A stretch of DNA of 64,000 nt from Micromonosporaceae bacterium KJ-029 (GTDB lineage: Bacteria; Actinomycetota; Actinomycetes; Mycobacteriales; Micromonosporaceae): assembly GCA_005402585.1 (NCBI GenBank), contig BIFP01000008.1:496001-560000 (forward strand). Direction: 5' to 3'. The position numbers and the translations under genes were made by a program. Position 1 is the first letter of the stretch, and the number at the start of each line of letters is the position of its first letter. Under the pieces are notes generated by a model. That model saw only the letters and a list, made by a program, of their open reading frames with translations. It did not search any database and was not told where the DNA came from. Shown piece after piece: positions 29,613-40,907 of the stretch.

Positions 29613-30305
29613 GTGGTAGTCACGACAAGAACGCGGTCGCCCATCCGATCCAATGTCGGCCTCAAGGCCGTCATGGCGGTGACGGGCATTCTCCTGGTGC
29701 TGTTCCTCATCGCACACATGCTCGGCAATCTGAAGATCTTCACGGGCGCAATGTCGTTCAACCACTACGCGGAGTGGCTGCGCGAGATCGGCGCCCCGCT
29801 GCTGCCGAGCGCCGGGTTCCTGTGGATCCAGCGGGTCGGACTGCTGGTGGCGGTGCTCCTGCACATCGGGGCGGCCACGGTGCTCGCCCTGCGCGCCCGC
29901 GCCGCCCGCCCGGTGCGCTACGCCCACCGCAAGAAGGTCCGCGGCAGCTACGCCGCCCGCACCATGCGCTGGGGCGGCGTGATCATCCTGCTCTTCGTGA
30001 TCTACCACATCCTGGACCTGACCACCGGCACGCTGAACCCGATCGGCGACCCGGCCCGGCCGTACGCCAACGTGGTCGCCGACTTCGCCCCGGCGCGCTG
30101 GTACGTCACGCTCTTCTACACGCTGGCGGTCGTCGCCCTCGGCTTCCACCTGCGACACGGCGTGTTCAGCGCGCTGCGCAGCCTCGGCCAGCAGACCCCG
30201 CGCGGCGAGCAGCGGGCCCGGGCGGTGGCGCTGGTCTTCGCCGTCGCCCTGTGCGCCGGCTACCTGCTGGTCCCGTTCGCCGTACTCACCGGATTGGTGT
30301 CCTGA
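29613..30305 (+). CDS. sdhC: Succinate dehydrogenase cytochrome b subunit
   Basis: A 230-residue integral membrane subunit that anchors SdhAB and carries haem b. Several spans are visible: [71 protein letters not shown] and [18 protein letters not shown]. Histidines in AHML, LHIG, YHIL and FHLRHG are suitable haem ligands. The single long subunit with five spans is the type B arrangement of actinobacteria and Bacillus. The GTG at 29613 is placed by the promoter; the frame is open to 29547, but that would enter the regulatory site. Confidence 0.9.
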   Translation: MVVTTRTRSPIRSNVGLKAVMAVTGILLVLFLIAHMLGNLKIFTGAMSFNHYAEWLREIGAPLLPSAGFLWIQRVGLLVAVLLHIGAATVLALRARAARPVRYAHRKKVRGSYAARTMRWGGVIILLFVIYHILDLTTGTLNPIGDPARPYANVVADFAPARWYVTLFYTLAVVALGFHLRHGVFSALRSLGQQTPRGEQRARAVALVFAVALCAGYLLVPFAVLTGLVS

Positions 30306-30307
30306 CC

Positions 30308-32241
<1,934 letters not shown>

Positions 32242-32245
<4 letters not shown>

Positions 32246-33003
32246 ACCTGACCCTGCGCATCTGGCGCCAGTCCGGCCCCGAGGACAAGGGTCGGATGGT
32301 GACCTACCAGGTCGACGACGTCTCCCCGGACATGTCGTTCCTGGAGATGCTCGACGTGCTCAACGAGCGGCTCATCCTCGACGGTGATGAGCCGATCGCC
32401 TTCGACCACGACTGCCGCGAGGGCATCTGCGGCATGTGCGGCCTGATGATCAACGGCGACGCGCACGGCCCGCAGCGCGGCACCACCGCCTGCCAGCTGC
32501 ACATGCGGCAGTTCTCCGACGGCGACACGATCGACATCGAGCCGTGGCGGGCCCGCGCCTTCCCGGTCATCAAGGACCTGGTGGTCAACCGCAACGCCTT
32601 CGACAAGATCATCGCTGCCGGCGGGTACATCACCGCGCCCACCGGCAGCGCCCCGGAGGCGCACTCCGTGCCGGTGGCCAAGGCCAACGCGGACGCCGCC
32701 TTCGAGTCGGCCGCCTGCATCGGCTGCGGTGCCTGCGTGGCGGCCTGCCCGAACGGCTCGGGCATGCTCTTCACCGCCGCCAAGGTCACCCAGCTCTCGC
32801 TGATGCCGCAGGGCCAGCCGGAGCGGTACACCCGGGTGATCGGCATGGTCGACGCGCACGACGAGGCCGGCTTCGGCGGCTGCACCAACGCCGGCGAGTG
32901 CACCGTGGTCTGCCCGAAGGGAATCCCGCTGACCAGCATCGGCCGGCTGAACCGCGACTACCTGGCGGCGACCAGCAAGCGGGGCGACACTCCCGGTACC
33001 TGA
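32242..33003 (+). CDS. sdhB: Succinate dehydrogenase iron-sulfur subunit
   Basis: A 253-residue electron-transfer subunit. The [2Fe-2S] ligands are in [14 protein letters not shown] with the fourth cysteine in TTACQLHM. The [4Fe-4S] and [3Fe-4S] ligands are in [12 protein letters not shown] and [16 protein letters not shown]. Its GTG start lies inside the last codons of sdhA (GTGA overlap). It passes electrons from FAD to the menaquinone side of the cytochrome subunit. A hairpin terminator follows. Confidence 0.95.
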
Positions 33004-33026
33004 GTCGTACCGCGACCGAGCACGAC

Positions 33027-33060
33027 CGGCCGCCGCTGCCCCTCGCGGGCACGGCGGCCG
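33027..33060 (+). terminator. Hairpin terminator of sdhCAB
   Basis: CGGCCGCCG-C-TGCCC pairs with GGGCA-CGGCGGCCG over 14 base pairs with one bulged base and a five-base loop. A pyrimidine-rich run follows. It lies 24 bases after the sdhB stop. Confidence 0.75.
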
Positions 33061-33170
33061 TCCGTTTCCTCCCCCGGCTGCTCCTGCCCGGTCCGCGACG
33101 GGATCACGCGCGTCGATCAGTCCGCCTAGGGTGTCCTGAGGACAGATACCGGCGCCGATAGGAGAAACAG

Positions 33171-34202
33171 TTGACCGTCCGGATGAACCGCAGGGCCGCG
33201 ATCGGCCTCGGCACGATCGCCACCGCCGGAACCGTGTTGGGTGGAACCATGCCAGCAGCCGCCGCGCCTCGCCCCGAGTCCGCCGCCGACATCGGGTCGG
33301 GAGACGGCAACCGGAGGCTCGTCGCGGCGCGGATCGGTGCCGCGTACCGCCAGGAGAGCACCCGGGCCGGCGGAAACTGGCAGGCGTACGTCAGCCTCGC
33401 CGACCAGGCCGGCGGCGATCCCCTGGTCGCGGTGAGCGAGTCCGCGGACCAGCGGATCGAGGCGTACAGCGTCAACAAGATCGCCGTGGCCGCCGCGGTG
33501 CTGGACAAGGTCGACCGGGGCCTACTCACGCTCGACCAGCAGGTGGAGGTCAGCGCCGCGATCGTCGTGCCCGGCGGCGACGGCATCTTCAGCCTCGACG
33601 GCGCCTACCCCAGCATGGTCACCCTGGGACACGCGCTGGCCAACCTGCTGACCGTCTCCGACGACACCGCGGTACGGCTCTGCGGCCTGGTCTGCCCGGC
33701 CGCCGAGGTCAACCAGATCCTGGCGGCCAAGGGGTTCCCCAACACCCAGGTACAGCCGGTGGCCAACCCGAACCGGTTCTTCCTGGGCACCAGCACGCCC
33801 CGGGAAACGCACGACCTGCTGCGGGCGCTCGTCGCCGGCACGCTGCTCGCGCCGACCTCGACCGCGTTCGTACTGCGGCTGCTGCGCTCCCCGGTGGCGT
33901 TCACCGACGGCGTCCGACGCGCCATGTCCTCCGCCGAGCGGGCCCGGATCGCCACCAAGGCCGGCTGGTTCGCCGACGCGCGACACGAGGCCGGTGTGAT
34001 CTTCGACCCAGCGGGTGCCCCGCTGGTGACGTACGCGTTGTTCGCCGACGGTCAGGCCGGCGCGGACGACTACGGCGCCACCCACCCCGCCGTGCAGGCA
34101 CGGGCCCGGCTCGGCCGGCGCATCCTCGACCTCACCTCCGGTGTCGGCGGCAACGGCACCGCCCACCGCGGCTACCCGTACCGCCCGAGCAACGGCGGCT
34201 GA
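33171..34202 (+). CDS. Exported beta-lactamase-like serine hydrolase
   Basis: A 343-residue protein of the class A beta-lactamase fold. A Tat-like signal opens it (NRRAAIGLGTIATAG, cleavage near AAA-AP at about 32). The active-site SxxK is S100-V-N-K103, the SDN motif reads S163-D-D, and the KTG triad reads K263-A-G. An omega-loop glutamate is not obvious. These changes suggest a peptidoglycan-related or other hydrolase and not an efficient beta-lactamase. The TTG at 33171 is preferred because AGGAG lies six bases upstream; the ATG at 33183 is the alternative. TAGGGT at 33127-33132 is a candidate -10. The metallo-hydrolase gene follows after 49 bases. Confidence 0.78.
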   Translation: MTVRMNRRAAIGLGTIATAGTVLGGTMPAAAAPRPESAADIGSGDGNRRLVAARIGAAYRQESTRAGGNWQAYVSLADQAGGDPLVAVSESADQRIEAYSVNKIAVAAAVLDKVDRGLLTLDQQVEVSAAIVVPGGDGIFSLDGAYPSMVTLGHALANLLTVSDDTAVRLCGLVCPAAEVNQILAAKGFPNTQVQPVANPNRFFLGTSTPRETHDLLRALVAGTLLAPTSTAFVLRLLRSPVAFTDGVRRAMSSAERARIATKAGWFADARHEAGVIFDPAGAPLVTYALFADGQAGADDYGATHPAVQARARLGRRILDLTSGVGGNGTAHRGYPYRPSNGG

Positions 34203-34251
34203 ACCTGCCGTCGGCGACTACGGTGGACCCGAGAGCAGCGGAGGGGGAGCC

Positions 34252-35403
34252 ATGCGGGCGCCGAAGGAGCCGACGGGACCGACGACCGGCCGGCGGATCA
34301 GCGGAGCGGCGGCCGGCCTGGCCGCGTTGGCCGGGCTGGCCGGCCTCGCCTGGGCGGTCCGGGACATCCCGGCCGCCCTCGGCGGCCGGCTGACCGGCAC
34401 ACGGGCCGAACGGGCGGGCCGATCGTCGCAGTTCCGCGACGGGGTGTTCCACAACCGGACGGATACCCGGACGATGAGCCCCGACTCGGACCGCAACCTG
34501 CTCCGAGAACTGATCTTCGGCAAGCAGAAGCGCCGACCGACGTCCGCCGTGCCGCTGGTCCGGGCGACCGCCGCGCCCGCGGTCGACGTGGCGCGCGAAC
34601 TGAACGTCGTCTGGTACGGCCACGCGTCCGCACTGATCGAGATCGAGGGGCGGCGGGTGCTGCTCGACCCGGTGTGGAGCGACCGCTGCTCCCCGTCCGC
34701 CGCGGTCGGCCCACGCCGGCTGCACGAGCCACCGGTACGCCTCGACGAACTGCCCCGCCTCGACGCGATCCTGATCTCCCACGACCACTACGACCATCTC
34801 GACATGGCGACGGTGCGGGAACTGACGGCCCGACAGACGGCACCGTTCCTGGTGCCGCTCGGGGTCGGCGCCCACCTCGACCGCTGGGGGGTGCCGGCGG
34901 AGCGGATCATCGAGCTGGACTGGTCGCAGACCCACCGGGTGGGCGACCTGGAGATCACCTGCGCCGCCGCCCAGCACTTCTCCGGCCGGGGACTGCGCCG
35001 CAACGGCACCCTGTGGAGTTCGTGGGTGGTGGCCGGCCAGCACCGCAAGGTCTACTACACCGGGGACTCCGGCTACTTCGACGGGTACGCCGAGATCGGT
35101 GCGGCACACGGGCCGTTCGACGTGACGTTGATGCAGATCGGCGCGTACGACCGGGCCTGGCCGGGCATCCACATGTTCCCGGAGGAGGCCGTCACCGCCC
35201 ACCTGGACCTGCGCGGTGGGCTGTTTCTGCCGGTGCACTGGGCGACGTTCAACCTCGCCCTGCACGACTGGTCCGAGCCGGTGGACCGGCTGTGGGCCGA
35301 GGCCAAGGCGCGGGACGTGCGGCTGGCCGTACCACGCCCCGGCGAGCGGGTCGTGGTGGACGACCCACCGGCCGTCGACGGCTGGTGGCAGGCGGTGGCC
35401 TGA
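34252..35403 (+). CDS. MBL-fold metallo-hydrolase, membrane-anchored, NAPE-PLD/UlaG-like
   Basis: A 383-residue protein with an N-terminal membrane span (ISGAAAGLAALAGLAGLAWAV) and a metallo-beta-lactamase domain. Metal ligands are in SHDHYDHLD at about 181-189, the histidine in AAAQHFSGRG, the aspartate in YYTGDSGYF, and the final histidine in FLPVHWATF. The RNGTLWSSWVV and IGAYDRAWPGIHMFPEEAV blocks match the N-acyl-phosphatidylethanolamine phospholipase D-like branch. Hydrolysis of a phosphoester or lactone at the membrane is likely; the substrate is unknown. GGAGGGGGAG precedes the ATG. It converges with dgt, four bases apart. Confidence 0.82.
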   Translation: MRAPKEPTGPTTGRRISGAAAGLAALAGLAGLAWAVRDIPAALGGRLTGTRAERAGRSSQFRDGVFHNRTDTRTMSPDSDRNLLRELIFGKQKRRPTSAVPLVRATAAPAVDVARELNVVWYGHASALIEIEGRRVLLDPVWSDRCSPSAAVGPRRLHEPPVRLDELPRLDAILISHDHYDHLDMATVRELTARQTAPFLVPLGVGAHLDRWGVPAERIIELDWSQTHRVGDLEITCAAAQHFSGRGLRRNGTLWSSWVVAGQHRKVYYTGDSGYFDGYAEIGAAHGPFDVTLMQIGAYDRAWPGIHMFPEEAVTAHLDLRGGLFLPVHWATFNLALHDWSEPVDRLWAEAKARDVRLAVPRPGERVVVDDPPAVDGWWQAVA

Positions 35404-35407
35404 CCGC

Positions 35408-36919
35408 TCAGAGCACGAAGGCGTCGGTCCAGAGGGCGCCGGAACGGCCGGAGAGCGAGTCCAGCATCGCCACCGCCTGCCCGTCGGTCAGCTGGGCCAC
35501 GAAATCCACGATGGCCCGGCCGCGGGCCTTGTCGACCCGGTCCGGGGTACGCGGATGCAGCTCCGCCTCGGCCAGCTCCACCAGGTCGTGCAGCCGCCGG
35601 GGCAGCCGGGACTCCTCCTCCGGATCGAGCAGCCACTCCAGCAGCGCCTCCACCAGGGTGCCGAGCAGCCGGGCCTGGCCCCGCTGGTGCAACGCCAGAT
35701 CGGGACGGGCCAGCACGAACCGGTGGTGGACGAACTTGAGCACCTGCACCTCGTGCCACTGGGCCGGAGCCAGCAGCACATGCCCCGAGCGCATCGCGGG
35801 CTGCTCGACGACGGTGATCGCGTCGACGAACCGGGTGGTCCACCGCGCGGAGAAGCGCGCCACGTACTGCTCGGCCTCGATCGAGCCGTCGAACGGCAGG
35901 GCGAGCAGCCCCTCGACCAGTTCTTCCCGAACGTGCTCGACCGCCGCGGCGAACGCGTCGTCGTCGGCGATCCAGCCGTCCTTGCGGTGCAGTTGCCGGC
36001 GCAGGCGCTCGATCGCGGTGCCGGGGCGGCGGGCCGAGGTGGTCAACGCCGCGTCGGTGATCGCCCGCAGGTGAGCGCCCTCGCGCTGCCAGGCCATCAG
36101 CTCGGCGGCCACCGCGCCCTGCTGGAGCACCCCGACCCGGTAGAAGTCCTCCACGTCGTGGATGGCGTACGCGATGTCGTCGGCGGTGTCCATCACCGAC
36201 GCCTCGACGGTCTGCTGCCAGTCGGGGATCCGCCCGGCGAACGGTGCCCGGGCCTGGCGCAGGTCCTCCAACTCGGTGCGGTACGCCCCGAACTTCACCG
36301 AACCGCTGTCCGGGTCGTCCGGCGGCGGAGTGGCCCCGCGCGGCGGCGGGTCCAGCAGCCGCGGATGCGGATCGGGATAATCGAGCCGGGTCCACGGGTA
36401 CTTCAACATCGCCGCCCGCACCGCCGCGGTCAGGTCGAGACCGGTGGTCGCCGCGCCGCGGATCTCGGTCGACGTGACGATCCGGTACGACTGGGCGTTG
36501 CCCTCGAACCCGTCGGTCAGGCCGAGCCGGTGCCGGGCCAGCCGGTCCAGCACCCGCTCCCCCAGGTGACCGAAGGGTGGGTGACCGAGATCGTGGGCGA
36601 GCGCCGCCGCCTCCACCACGTCCGGGTCGCAGCCACCCAGCTTCTCCACCAGGTCGCGCTGCCACCCGTCGGCGGTGAGCCGCTCGGCGATCGCCCGAGC
36701 CACCTGGGCGACCTTGAGACTGTGGGTGAGCCGGTTGTGCACCAGCAGGCCGGACCCGCCCGGGCTGACCACCTGGGTGACCCCGCCCAGCCGGGTGAAG
36801 AACGGCGAGCCGACGATGCGGTCCCGGTCGGCCCGGAACGGGCTGGTCGCGAGGTCGCCGAGGGCCCGTGCGCTGCCGCCGAAGAGGCGCCGGGCGCGCG
36901 GCTCCACAGGTGCTTCCAT
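35408..36919 (-). CDS. dgt: Deoxyguanosinetriphosphate triphosphohydrolase-like protein
   Basis: A 503-residue HD-domain enzyme that removes triphosphate from dNTPs. Motifs: RLTHSLKVAQVARAIAERL for the first histidine, AHDLGHPPFGHLGERVLDRL carrying the HD pair at about 109-110, MDTADDIAYAIHDVEDF near 250, and the arginine-rich FRADRDRIVGSPFFTRLGG at the start. This is the large actinobacterial form. TACCGT on the reverse strand ends seven bases before the ATG at 36919, so a leaderless start is likely and the GTG at 36928 is disfavoured. It is divergent from tex by 62 bases. Confidence 0.9.
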   Translation of the reverse strand: MEAPVEPRARRLFGGSARALGDLATSPFRADRDRIVGSPFFTRLGGVTQVVSPGGSGLLVHNRLTHSLKVAQVARAIAERLTADGWQRDLVEKLGGCDPDVVEAAALAHDLGHPPFGHLGERVLDRLARHRLGLTDGFEGNAQSYRIVTSTEIRGAATTGLDLTAAVRAAMLKYPWTRLDYPDPHPRLLDPPPRGATPPPDDPDSGSVKFGAYRTELEDLRQARAPFAGRIPDWQQTVEASVMDTADDIAYAIHDVEDFYRVGVLQQGAVAAELMAWQREGAHLRAITDAALTTSARRPGTAIERLRRQLHRKDGWIADDDAFAAAVEHVREELVEGLLALPFDGSIEAEQYVARFSARWTTRFVDAITVVEQPAMRSGHVLLAPAQWHEVQVLKFVHHRFVLARPDLALHQRGQARLLGTLVEALLEWLLDPEEESRLPRRLHDLVELAEAELHPRTPDRVDKARGRAIVDFVAQLTDGQAVAMLDSLSGRSGALWTDAFVL

Positions 36920-36926
36920 GATCGCC

Positions 36927-36932
36927 ACGGTA
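36927..36932 (-). promoter_or_regulatory. -10 box for a leaderless dgt transcript
   Basis: TACCGT on the reverse strand ends seven bases before the ATG at 36919. Confidence 0.5.
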
Positions 36933-36981
36933 GCCCGGCAGAATGCACCACGGAACCCACACCAGAAGGCGGAGCCACATC

Positions 36982-39420
36982 GTGACCCTCTCTGTTCATC
37001 AGCGCATCGCCGAGGAACTCGGCGTCGCCGAGCGCCAGGTACGCGCGGCCGTGGAGCTGCTCGACGGTGGCGCCACCGTGCCGTTCATCGCGCGCTACCG
37101 CAAGGAGGCCACCGGGCTGCTCGACGACACCCAGCTGCGCACCCTGGAGGAGCGCCTGCGCTACCTGCGGGAGCTGGACGAGCGGCGGGCGGCGGTGCTG
37201 GAGTCGATCCGTACCCAGGGCAAGCTGGACGAGGCCCTGGAAGCGCAGATCATGGCGGCCGACTCGAAGTCCCGCCTGGAGGACATCTACCTGCCGTACA
37301 AGCCGAAGCGGCGGACCAGGGCGCAGATCGCCCGCGAGGCCGGACTGGAGCCGCTCGCCGACACGCTGCTCGGCGACCCGACGCAGGACCCGAAGACTGC
37401 CGCCGCCGGCTACGTCGACGCCGACAAGGGCGTGGCCGACGCCGCCGCCGCGCTGGACGGGGCGCGGGCCATCCTGATCGAGCGGTTCGCCGAGGACGCC
37501 GACCTGATCGGCACGCTGCGCGAGCAGATGTGGTCGCGCGGCCGGCTCGTGGCCCGGGTACGCGAGGGGCAGGAGACCGCCGGGGCGAAGTTCGCCGACT
37601 ACTTCGACTTCGCCGAGCCGTACCCGAAGCTGCCCTCGCACCGGATCCTGGCCATGTTCCGGGGCGAGAAGGAGGGCGTGCTCGACCTGACCATGGACCC
37701 GGAGGCCGACGGCGACGCCGACGCGGTCGTCACCGGCCCGACCCGGTACGAGGCCGCGATCGCCGGCCGGTTCGGGATCACCGACCAGGGGCGGCCGGCG
37801 GACCGGTGGCTCGGTGACACGGTGCGCTGGGCGTGGCGCACCCGCGTCCTGATCCACCTCGGGGCGGACCTGCGGATGCGGCTGTGGCAGGCGGCCGAGG
37901 AGGAGGCCGTCCGGGTCTTCGCCACCAACCTGCGCGACCTGCTGCTGGCCGCGCCGGCCGGTGCCCGGCCCACCATGGGGCTGGACCCGGGCCTGCGTAC
38001 GGGGGTGAAGGTGGCTGTGGTGGACGCCACCGGCAAGGTGGTCGCCACCGACACGATCTACCCGCACGAGCCGCGCCGGCAGTGGGACGCCTCGATCGAG
38101 ACCCTGGCCCGGCTCGCCGCGGCACACCGGGTGGAGCTGGTGGCGATCGGCAACGGTACGGCCAGCCGGGAGACCGACAAGCTCGCCGGTGACCTGATCA
38201 AGCGCTTCCCGCAGCTCAAGCTGACCAAGGTGGTGGTCTCCGAGGCCGGCGCGTCGGTCTACTCCGCCTCCGCGTACGCGGCGCAGGAGCTGCCCGGGCT
38301 GGACGTGTCGCTGCGCGGCGCGGTCTCCATCGCCCGCCGGTTGCAGGATCCGCTCGCCGAGCTGGTCAAGATCGACCCGCGTTCGATCGGCGTCGGGCAG
38401 TACCAGCACGACCTGTCCGAGGTGAAGCTGTCCCGGTCGTTGGACGCGGTGGTGGAGGACTGTGTCAACGGCGTCGGGGTGGACGTCAACACCGCGTCGG
38501 CCCCACTGCTGACCCGGGTCTCCGGCATCGGCGCCGGCCTGGCGGAGAACATCGTCCTGCACCGGGACGCGAACGGACCGTTCCGTACCCGGGGTGACCT
38601 GCGCAAGGTGCCCCGGCTGGGCCCGAAGGCGTTCGAGCAGTGCGCGGGCTTCCTGCGCATCCCCGACGGTGACGACCCGCTGGACTCCTCCAGCGTGCAC
38701 CCCGAGGCGTACCCGGTGGTGCGCCGGATCCTCGCCAGCACCGGCCAGGAGCTGCGCTCGCTGATCGGCCGCAGTGCGATCCTGCGCGGGCTGCGGGCGA
38801 CCGACTTCGTGGACGACACGTTCGGCCTGCCCACGATCAACGACATCCTCGCCGAACTGGAGAAGCCGGGTCGCGACCCACGACCGGAGTTCAAGACGGC
38901 CACCTTCGTCGAGGGCGTCGAGAAGATCAGCGACCTGACCCCCGGGATGATCCTGGAGGGCGTGGTCACCAACGTGGCCGCCTTCGGCGCCTTCGTCGAC
39001 GTCGGTGTGCACCAGGACGGCCTGGTCCACGTGTCGGCGATGTCCCGCACCTTCGTCAAGGACCCGCGCGAGGTGGTGAAGTCCGGCGACGTGGTGAAGG
39101 TCAAGGTGCTGGACGTGGACGTGCCGCGCAAGCGCATCTCGCTGACCCTGCGGCTGGAGGACGAAGCGGAGCCGGGTGCCGGTCGGGGCGGTGGCCGAGG
39201 TGGCCTCGAACGGTCGGGCCGGGGCGGGCCGGGCCAGGGACGCGACGGGCAGGGCAGAGGCGGGCAGGGCCGCGGTGGCCAGGCCGGGCAGAGCCGCGGT
39301 GGCCAGGCTGGGCAGGCCGGGCAGGGCCGCGGTGGCCAGGCGCGCCAGGGCCGGGGCGGCGGAGCCGCGCCTGCCGACGGTGCGATGGCCGACGCGCTAC
39401 GTCGCGCCGGCCTGCTCTGA
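36982..39420 (+). CDS. tex: Tex family RNA-binding transcription accessory protein
   Basis: An 812-residue protein matching Spt6/Tex: N-terminal helical region with [19 protein letters not shown], a YqgF/RNase-H-like core ([16 protein letters not shown]), helix-hairpin-helix motifs ([20 protein letters not shown]), and an S1 RNA-binding domain near 645-715 ([24 protein letters not shown]). The last 85 residues are a low-complexity Gly/Arg/Gln tail with repeated GRGGQ/AGQ units, closing with [10 protein letters not shown]. The tail is longer than in typical Tex proteins. The GTG at 36982 has GGAG seven bases upstream. A perfect 16-bp terminator follows the gene. Confidence 0.93.
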   Translation: MTLSVHQRIAEELGVAERQVRAAVELLDGGATVPFIARYRKEATGLLDDTQLRTLEERLRYLRELDERRAAVLESIRTQGKLDEALEAQIMAADSKSRLEDIYLPYKPKRRTRAQIAREAGLEPLADTLLGDPTQDPKTAAAGYVDADKGVADAAAALDGARAILIERFAEDADLIGTLREQMWSRGRLVARVREGQETAGAKFADYFDFAEPYPKLPSHRILAMFRGEKEGVLDLTMDPEADGDADAVVTGPTRYEAAIAGRFGITDQGRPADRWLGDTVRWAWRTRVLIHLGADLRMRLWQAAEEEAVRVFATNLRDLLLAAPAGARPTMGLDPGLRTGVKVAVVDATGKVVATDTIYPHEPRRQWDASIETLARLAAAHRVELVAIGNGTASRETDKLAGDLIKRFPQLKLTKVVVSEAGASVYSASAYAAQELPGLDVSLRGAVSIARRLQDPLAELVKIDPRSIGVGQYQHDLSEVKLSRSLDAVVEDCVNGVGVDVNTASAPLLTRVSGIGAGLAENIVLHRDANGPFRTRGDLRKVPRLGPKAFEQCAGFLRIPDGDDPLDSSSVHPEAYPVVRRILASTGQELRSLIGRSAILRGLRATDFVDDTFGLPTINDILAELEKPGRDPRPEFKTATFVEGVEKISDLTPGMILEGVVTNVAAFGAFVDVGVHQDGLVHVSAMSRTFVKDPREVVKSGDVVKVKVLDVDVPRKRISLTLRLEDEAEPGAGRGGGRGGLERSGRGGPGQGRDGQGRGGQGRGGQAGQSRGGQAGQAGQGRGGQARQGRGGGAAPADGAMADALRRAGLL

Positions 39421-39442
39421 ACCGACCTGCCGCCACCGGCAC

Positions 39443-39483
39443 CACGGCAGGCGGGGCGCGGGCGAACCGCCCCGCCTGCCGTG
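39443..39483 (+). terminator. 16-bp perfect hairpin terminator after tex
   Basis: CACGGCAGGCGGGGCG at 39443-39458 is fully complementary to 39468-39483, with a nine-base loop. Confidence 0.82.
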
Positions 39484-39518
39484 GGCCGGGGTGGCCCCGG
39501 CCCGTCATCACCTGGGGC

Positions 39519-39589
39519 CCTTTGCTCTGCTTCAACCCGCGCACTGGTTTGTCGCCGGGATCGGCGCGTCCGTTGAAGCAGAGCAAAGG
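39519..39589. repeat. 18-bp perfect inverted repeat with 35-base loop
   Basis: CCTTTGCTCTGCTTCAAC at 39519-39536 is perfectly complementary to 39572-39589. The arms are less GC-rich than the surroundings. On the reverse strand the AGAGCAAAGGGCCCC at its edge resembles AGAGCAAGGGCCCC in the GGGCCC element after pgm, so this may be a diverged member of that family. It lies between tex and the hypothetical gene at 39644, downstream of the tex terminator. Confidence 0.75.
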
Positions 39590-39631
39590 AGGCTCCGAGG
39601 GCACCCGGGATGGCGGCGGCGGGGTGGAGGG

Positions 39632-39637
39632 TACGGT
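39632..39637 (+). promoter_or_regulatory. -10 box for a leaderless transcript of 39644
   Basis: TACGGT ends six bases before the GTG at 39644. Confidence 0.5.
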
Positions 39638-39643
39638 CGGGTC

Positions 39644-40078
39644 GTGGTCTCCGAAGACGGCCCGGACTGGCGGGAGGTGCGGCGGCACGCGGTGCTGGCG
39701 CACGCCGCGGCCGAGAAGCAGCGCCGCCAGGCCGAACAGGCGGAGGCGGCGGCGCTGGTCAGCGCCTTCGTGGCCGAGGCGCGGCGTCGGGGCCTGAGCA
39801 CCACCCGACTCGTCGCCCGGTCGCACGACGGCCGGGCCCGCTACCGGACCCGGCTGCGCGGCTGGTACGTCGACCAGGCGCGGACCCGGGCCGTCGACGA
39901 GGACGGACGGTTCCACCTGCTGACCGTCCCGCGCGCACTGCGCGCCCGGCTGCTCGGGGCCGATCCGCAGCCCAGCCCGGCCCCGCTGGTGGTCGGGGAG
40001 GGCGGCCGGGACGGTGAGTCCGTGCCGCTGCGAATTCTGCTGCAACGCCGGCTCGGCGACGGCGACAACCGCCTCTGA
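39644..40078 (+). CDS. Hypothetical basic/charged protein
   Basis: A 144-residue protein of unrecognised family. Residues about 5-50 form an alanine- and arginine-rich charged helix (WREVRRHAVLAHAAAEKQRR). A compact region follows with RSHDGRARYRTRLRGWYVDQ and DGRFHLLTVPRALRARLLG, suggesting a small basic fold that could bind nucleic acid. There is no signal peptide or membrane span. The GTG is placed by the TACGGT box six bases upstream; the frame is open much further upstream, but that part crosses the inverted repeat. It is followed by the promoter region of the glycan cluster. Confidence 0.6.
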   Translation: MVSEDGPDWREVRRHAVLAHAAAEKQRRQAEQAEAAALVSAFVAEARRRGLSTTRLVARSHDGRARYRTRLRGWYVDQARTRAVDEDGRFHLLTVPRALRARLLGADPQPSPAPLVVGEGGRDGESVPLRILLQRRLGDGDNRL

Positions 40079-40218
40079 CCAGCGTCAACGACACCTCCGA
40101 TGACAATTGGCACCCCGTTGTGCCGTGTCCTTTGCGTACCCTCGCGGGTTGACGTGTCGGGTTACGTGTCGACTGTCGCTATTCTCCCCTAGCGAGCCCC
40201 GTCAGTCTGATACGACCT

Positions 40219-40246
40219 GTTTGTCTGTTATGACCGATTGACAAAC
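40219..40246. promoter_or_regulatory. Inverted repeat in the glycan cluster leader
   Basis: GTTTGTC at 40219-40225 faces GACAAAC at 40240-40246 across 14 bases, just before the ribosome site of the first glycan gene. The whole gap 40079-40259 is AT-richer than the genome and contains TTGACG at 40149 and TATTCT at 40180, whose 25-base spacing is too wide for one promoter. A regulated promoter somewhere in the gap is likely, but its exact boxes are unclear. Confidence 0.45.
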
Positions 40247-40259
40247 GGAGGTCAGAACG

Positions 40260-40907
40260 GTGCCCGTTTCCTCGGCGACCGCTCCCGTACGCCCATCCCG
40301 CCCCGCGCGGCCGGATGATCCGATCAAGCGGGTGTTCGACGTGGTCCTCGCGACCGTCCTGCTGGTGCTGACGTTGCCCCTGATGGCGGCGGTCGCGGTG
40401 GCGGTCGCCGTCGGCCTGGGCCGGCCGGTGCTGTTCCGCCAGTGCCGGATCGGGCTGGACGACCGCCCGTTCGAGCTGGTCAAGTTCCGCACCATGCGTG
40501 CGCCGCACGGCACCCTGACCAGCGACGCCGACCGGATCACCCCGCTCGGCAGCTGGCTGCGCGCGACCAGCCTGGACGAACTGCCCACGCTCTGGAACGT
40601 GGTGCGCGGCGACATGAGCCTCGTCGGCCCTCGGCCGCTGCTGCCCGAGTATCTCGGCCGCTACTCCCCCACCCAGGCTCGCCGGCACGAGGTCCGGCCG
40701 GGCGTCACCGGACTGGCCCAGGTACGCGGCCGCAACGGCCTCGACTGGGACGACAAGCTCGCGCTCGACGTGGAGTACGTCACGCACCGCAGTTTCCGCC
40801 TCGACGTGTCGATTCTGGCGGCCACGGTCCGCACCGTGCTACGGCGCGAGGGGATCTCCGCCGCCGGCAGTGCGACCGCGCCGGAGTTCCTCGGAGGCCG
40901 GCGATGA
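40260..40907 (+). CDS. PglC-like undecaprenyl-phosphate sugar phosphotransferase
   Basis: A 215-residue monotopic phosphoglycosyl transferase that would move a sugar-1-phosphate from UDP-sugar to undecaprenyl phosphate, the first membrane step of glycan assembly. It has one N-terminal hydrophobic segment (VVLATVLLVLTLPLMAAVAV), then PVLFRQCRIGLDDRPFELVKFRTM, the catalytic Asp-Glu dyad in SLDELPTLWNV, and DMSLVGPRPLLPEYL. The short length without extra membrane spans is the PglC type and not the long WbaP type. GGAGG is nine bases before the GTG. Overlap with the next gene shows one operon. With the PglE/D/F-like neighbours the sugar is probably a diacetamido-trideoxyhexose. Confidence 0.88.
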   Translation: MPVSSATAPVRPSRPARPDDPIKRVFDVVLATVLLVLTLPLMAAVAVAVAVGLGRPVLFRQCRIGLDDRPFELVKFRTMRAPHGTLTSDADRITPLGSWLRATSLDELPTLWNVVRGDMSLVGPRPLLPEYLGRYSPTQARRHEVRPGVTGLAQVRGRNGLDWDDKLALDVEYVTHRSFRLDVSILAATVRTVLRREGISAAGSATAPEFLGGRR

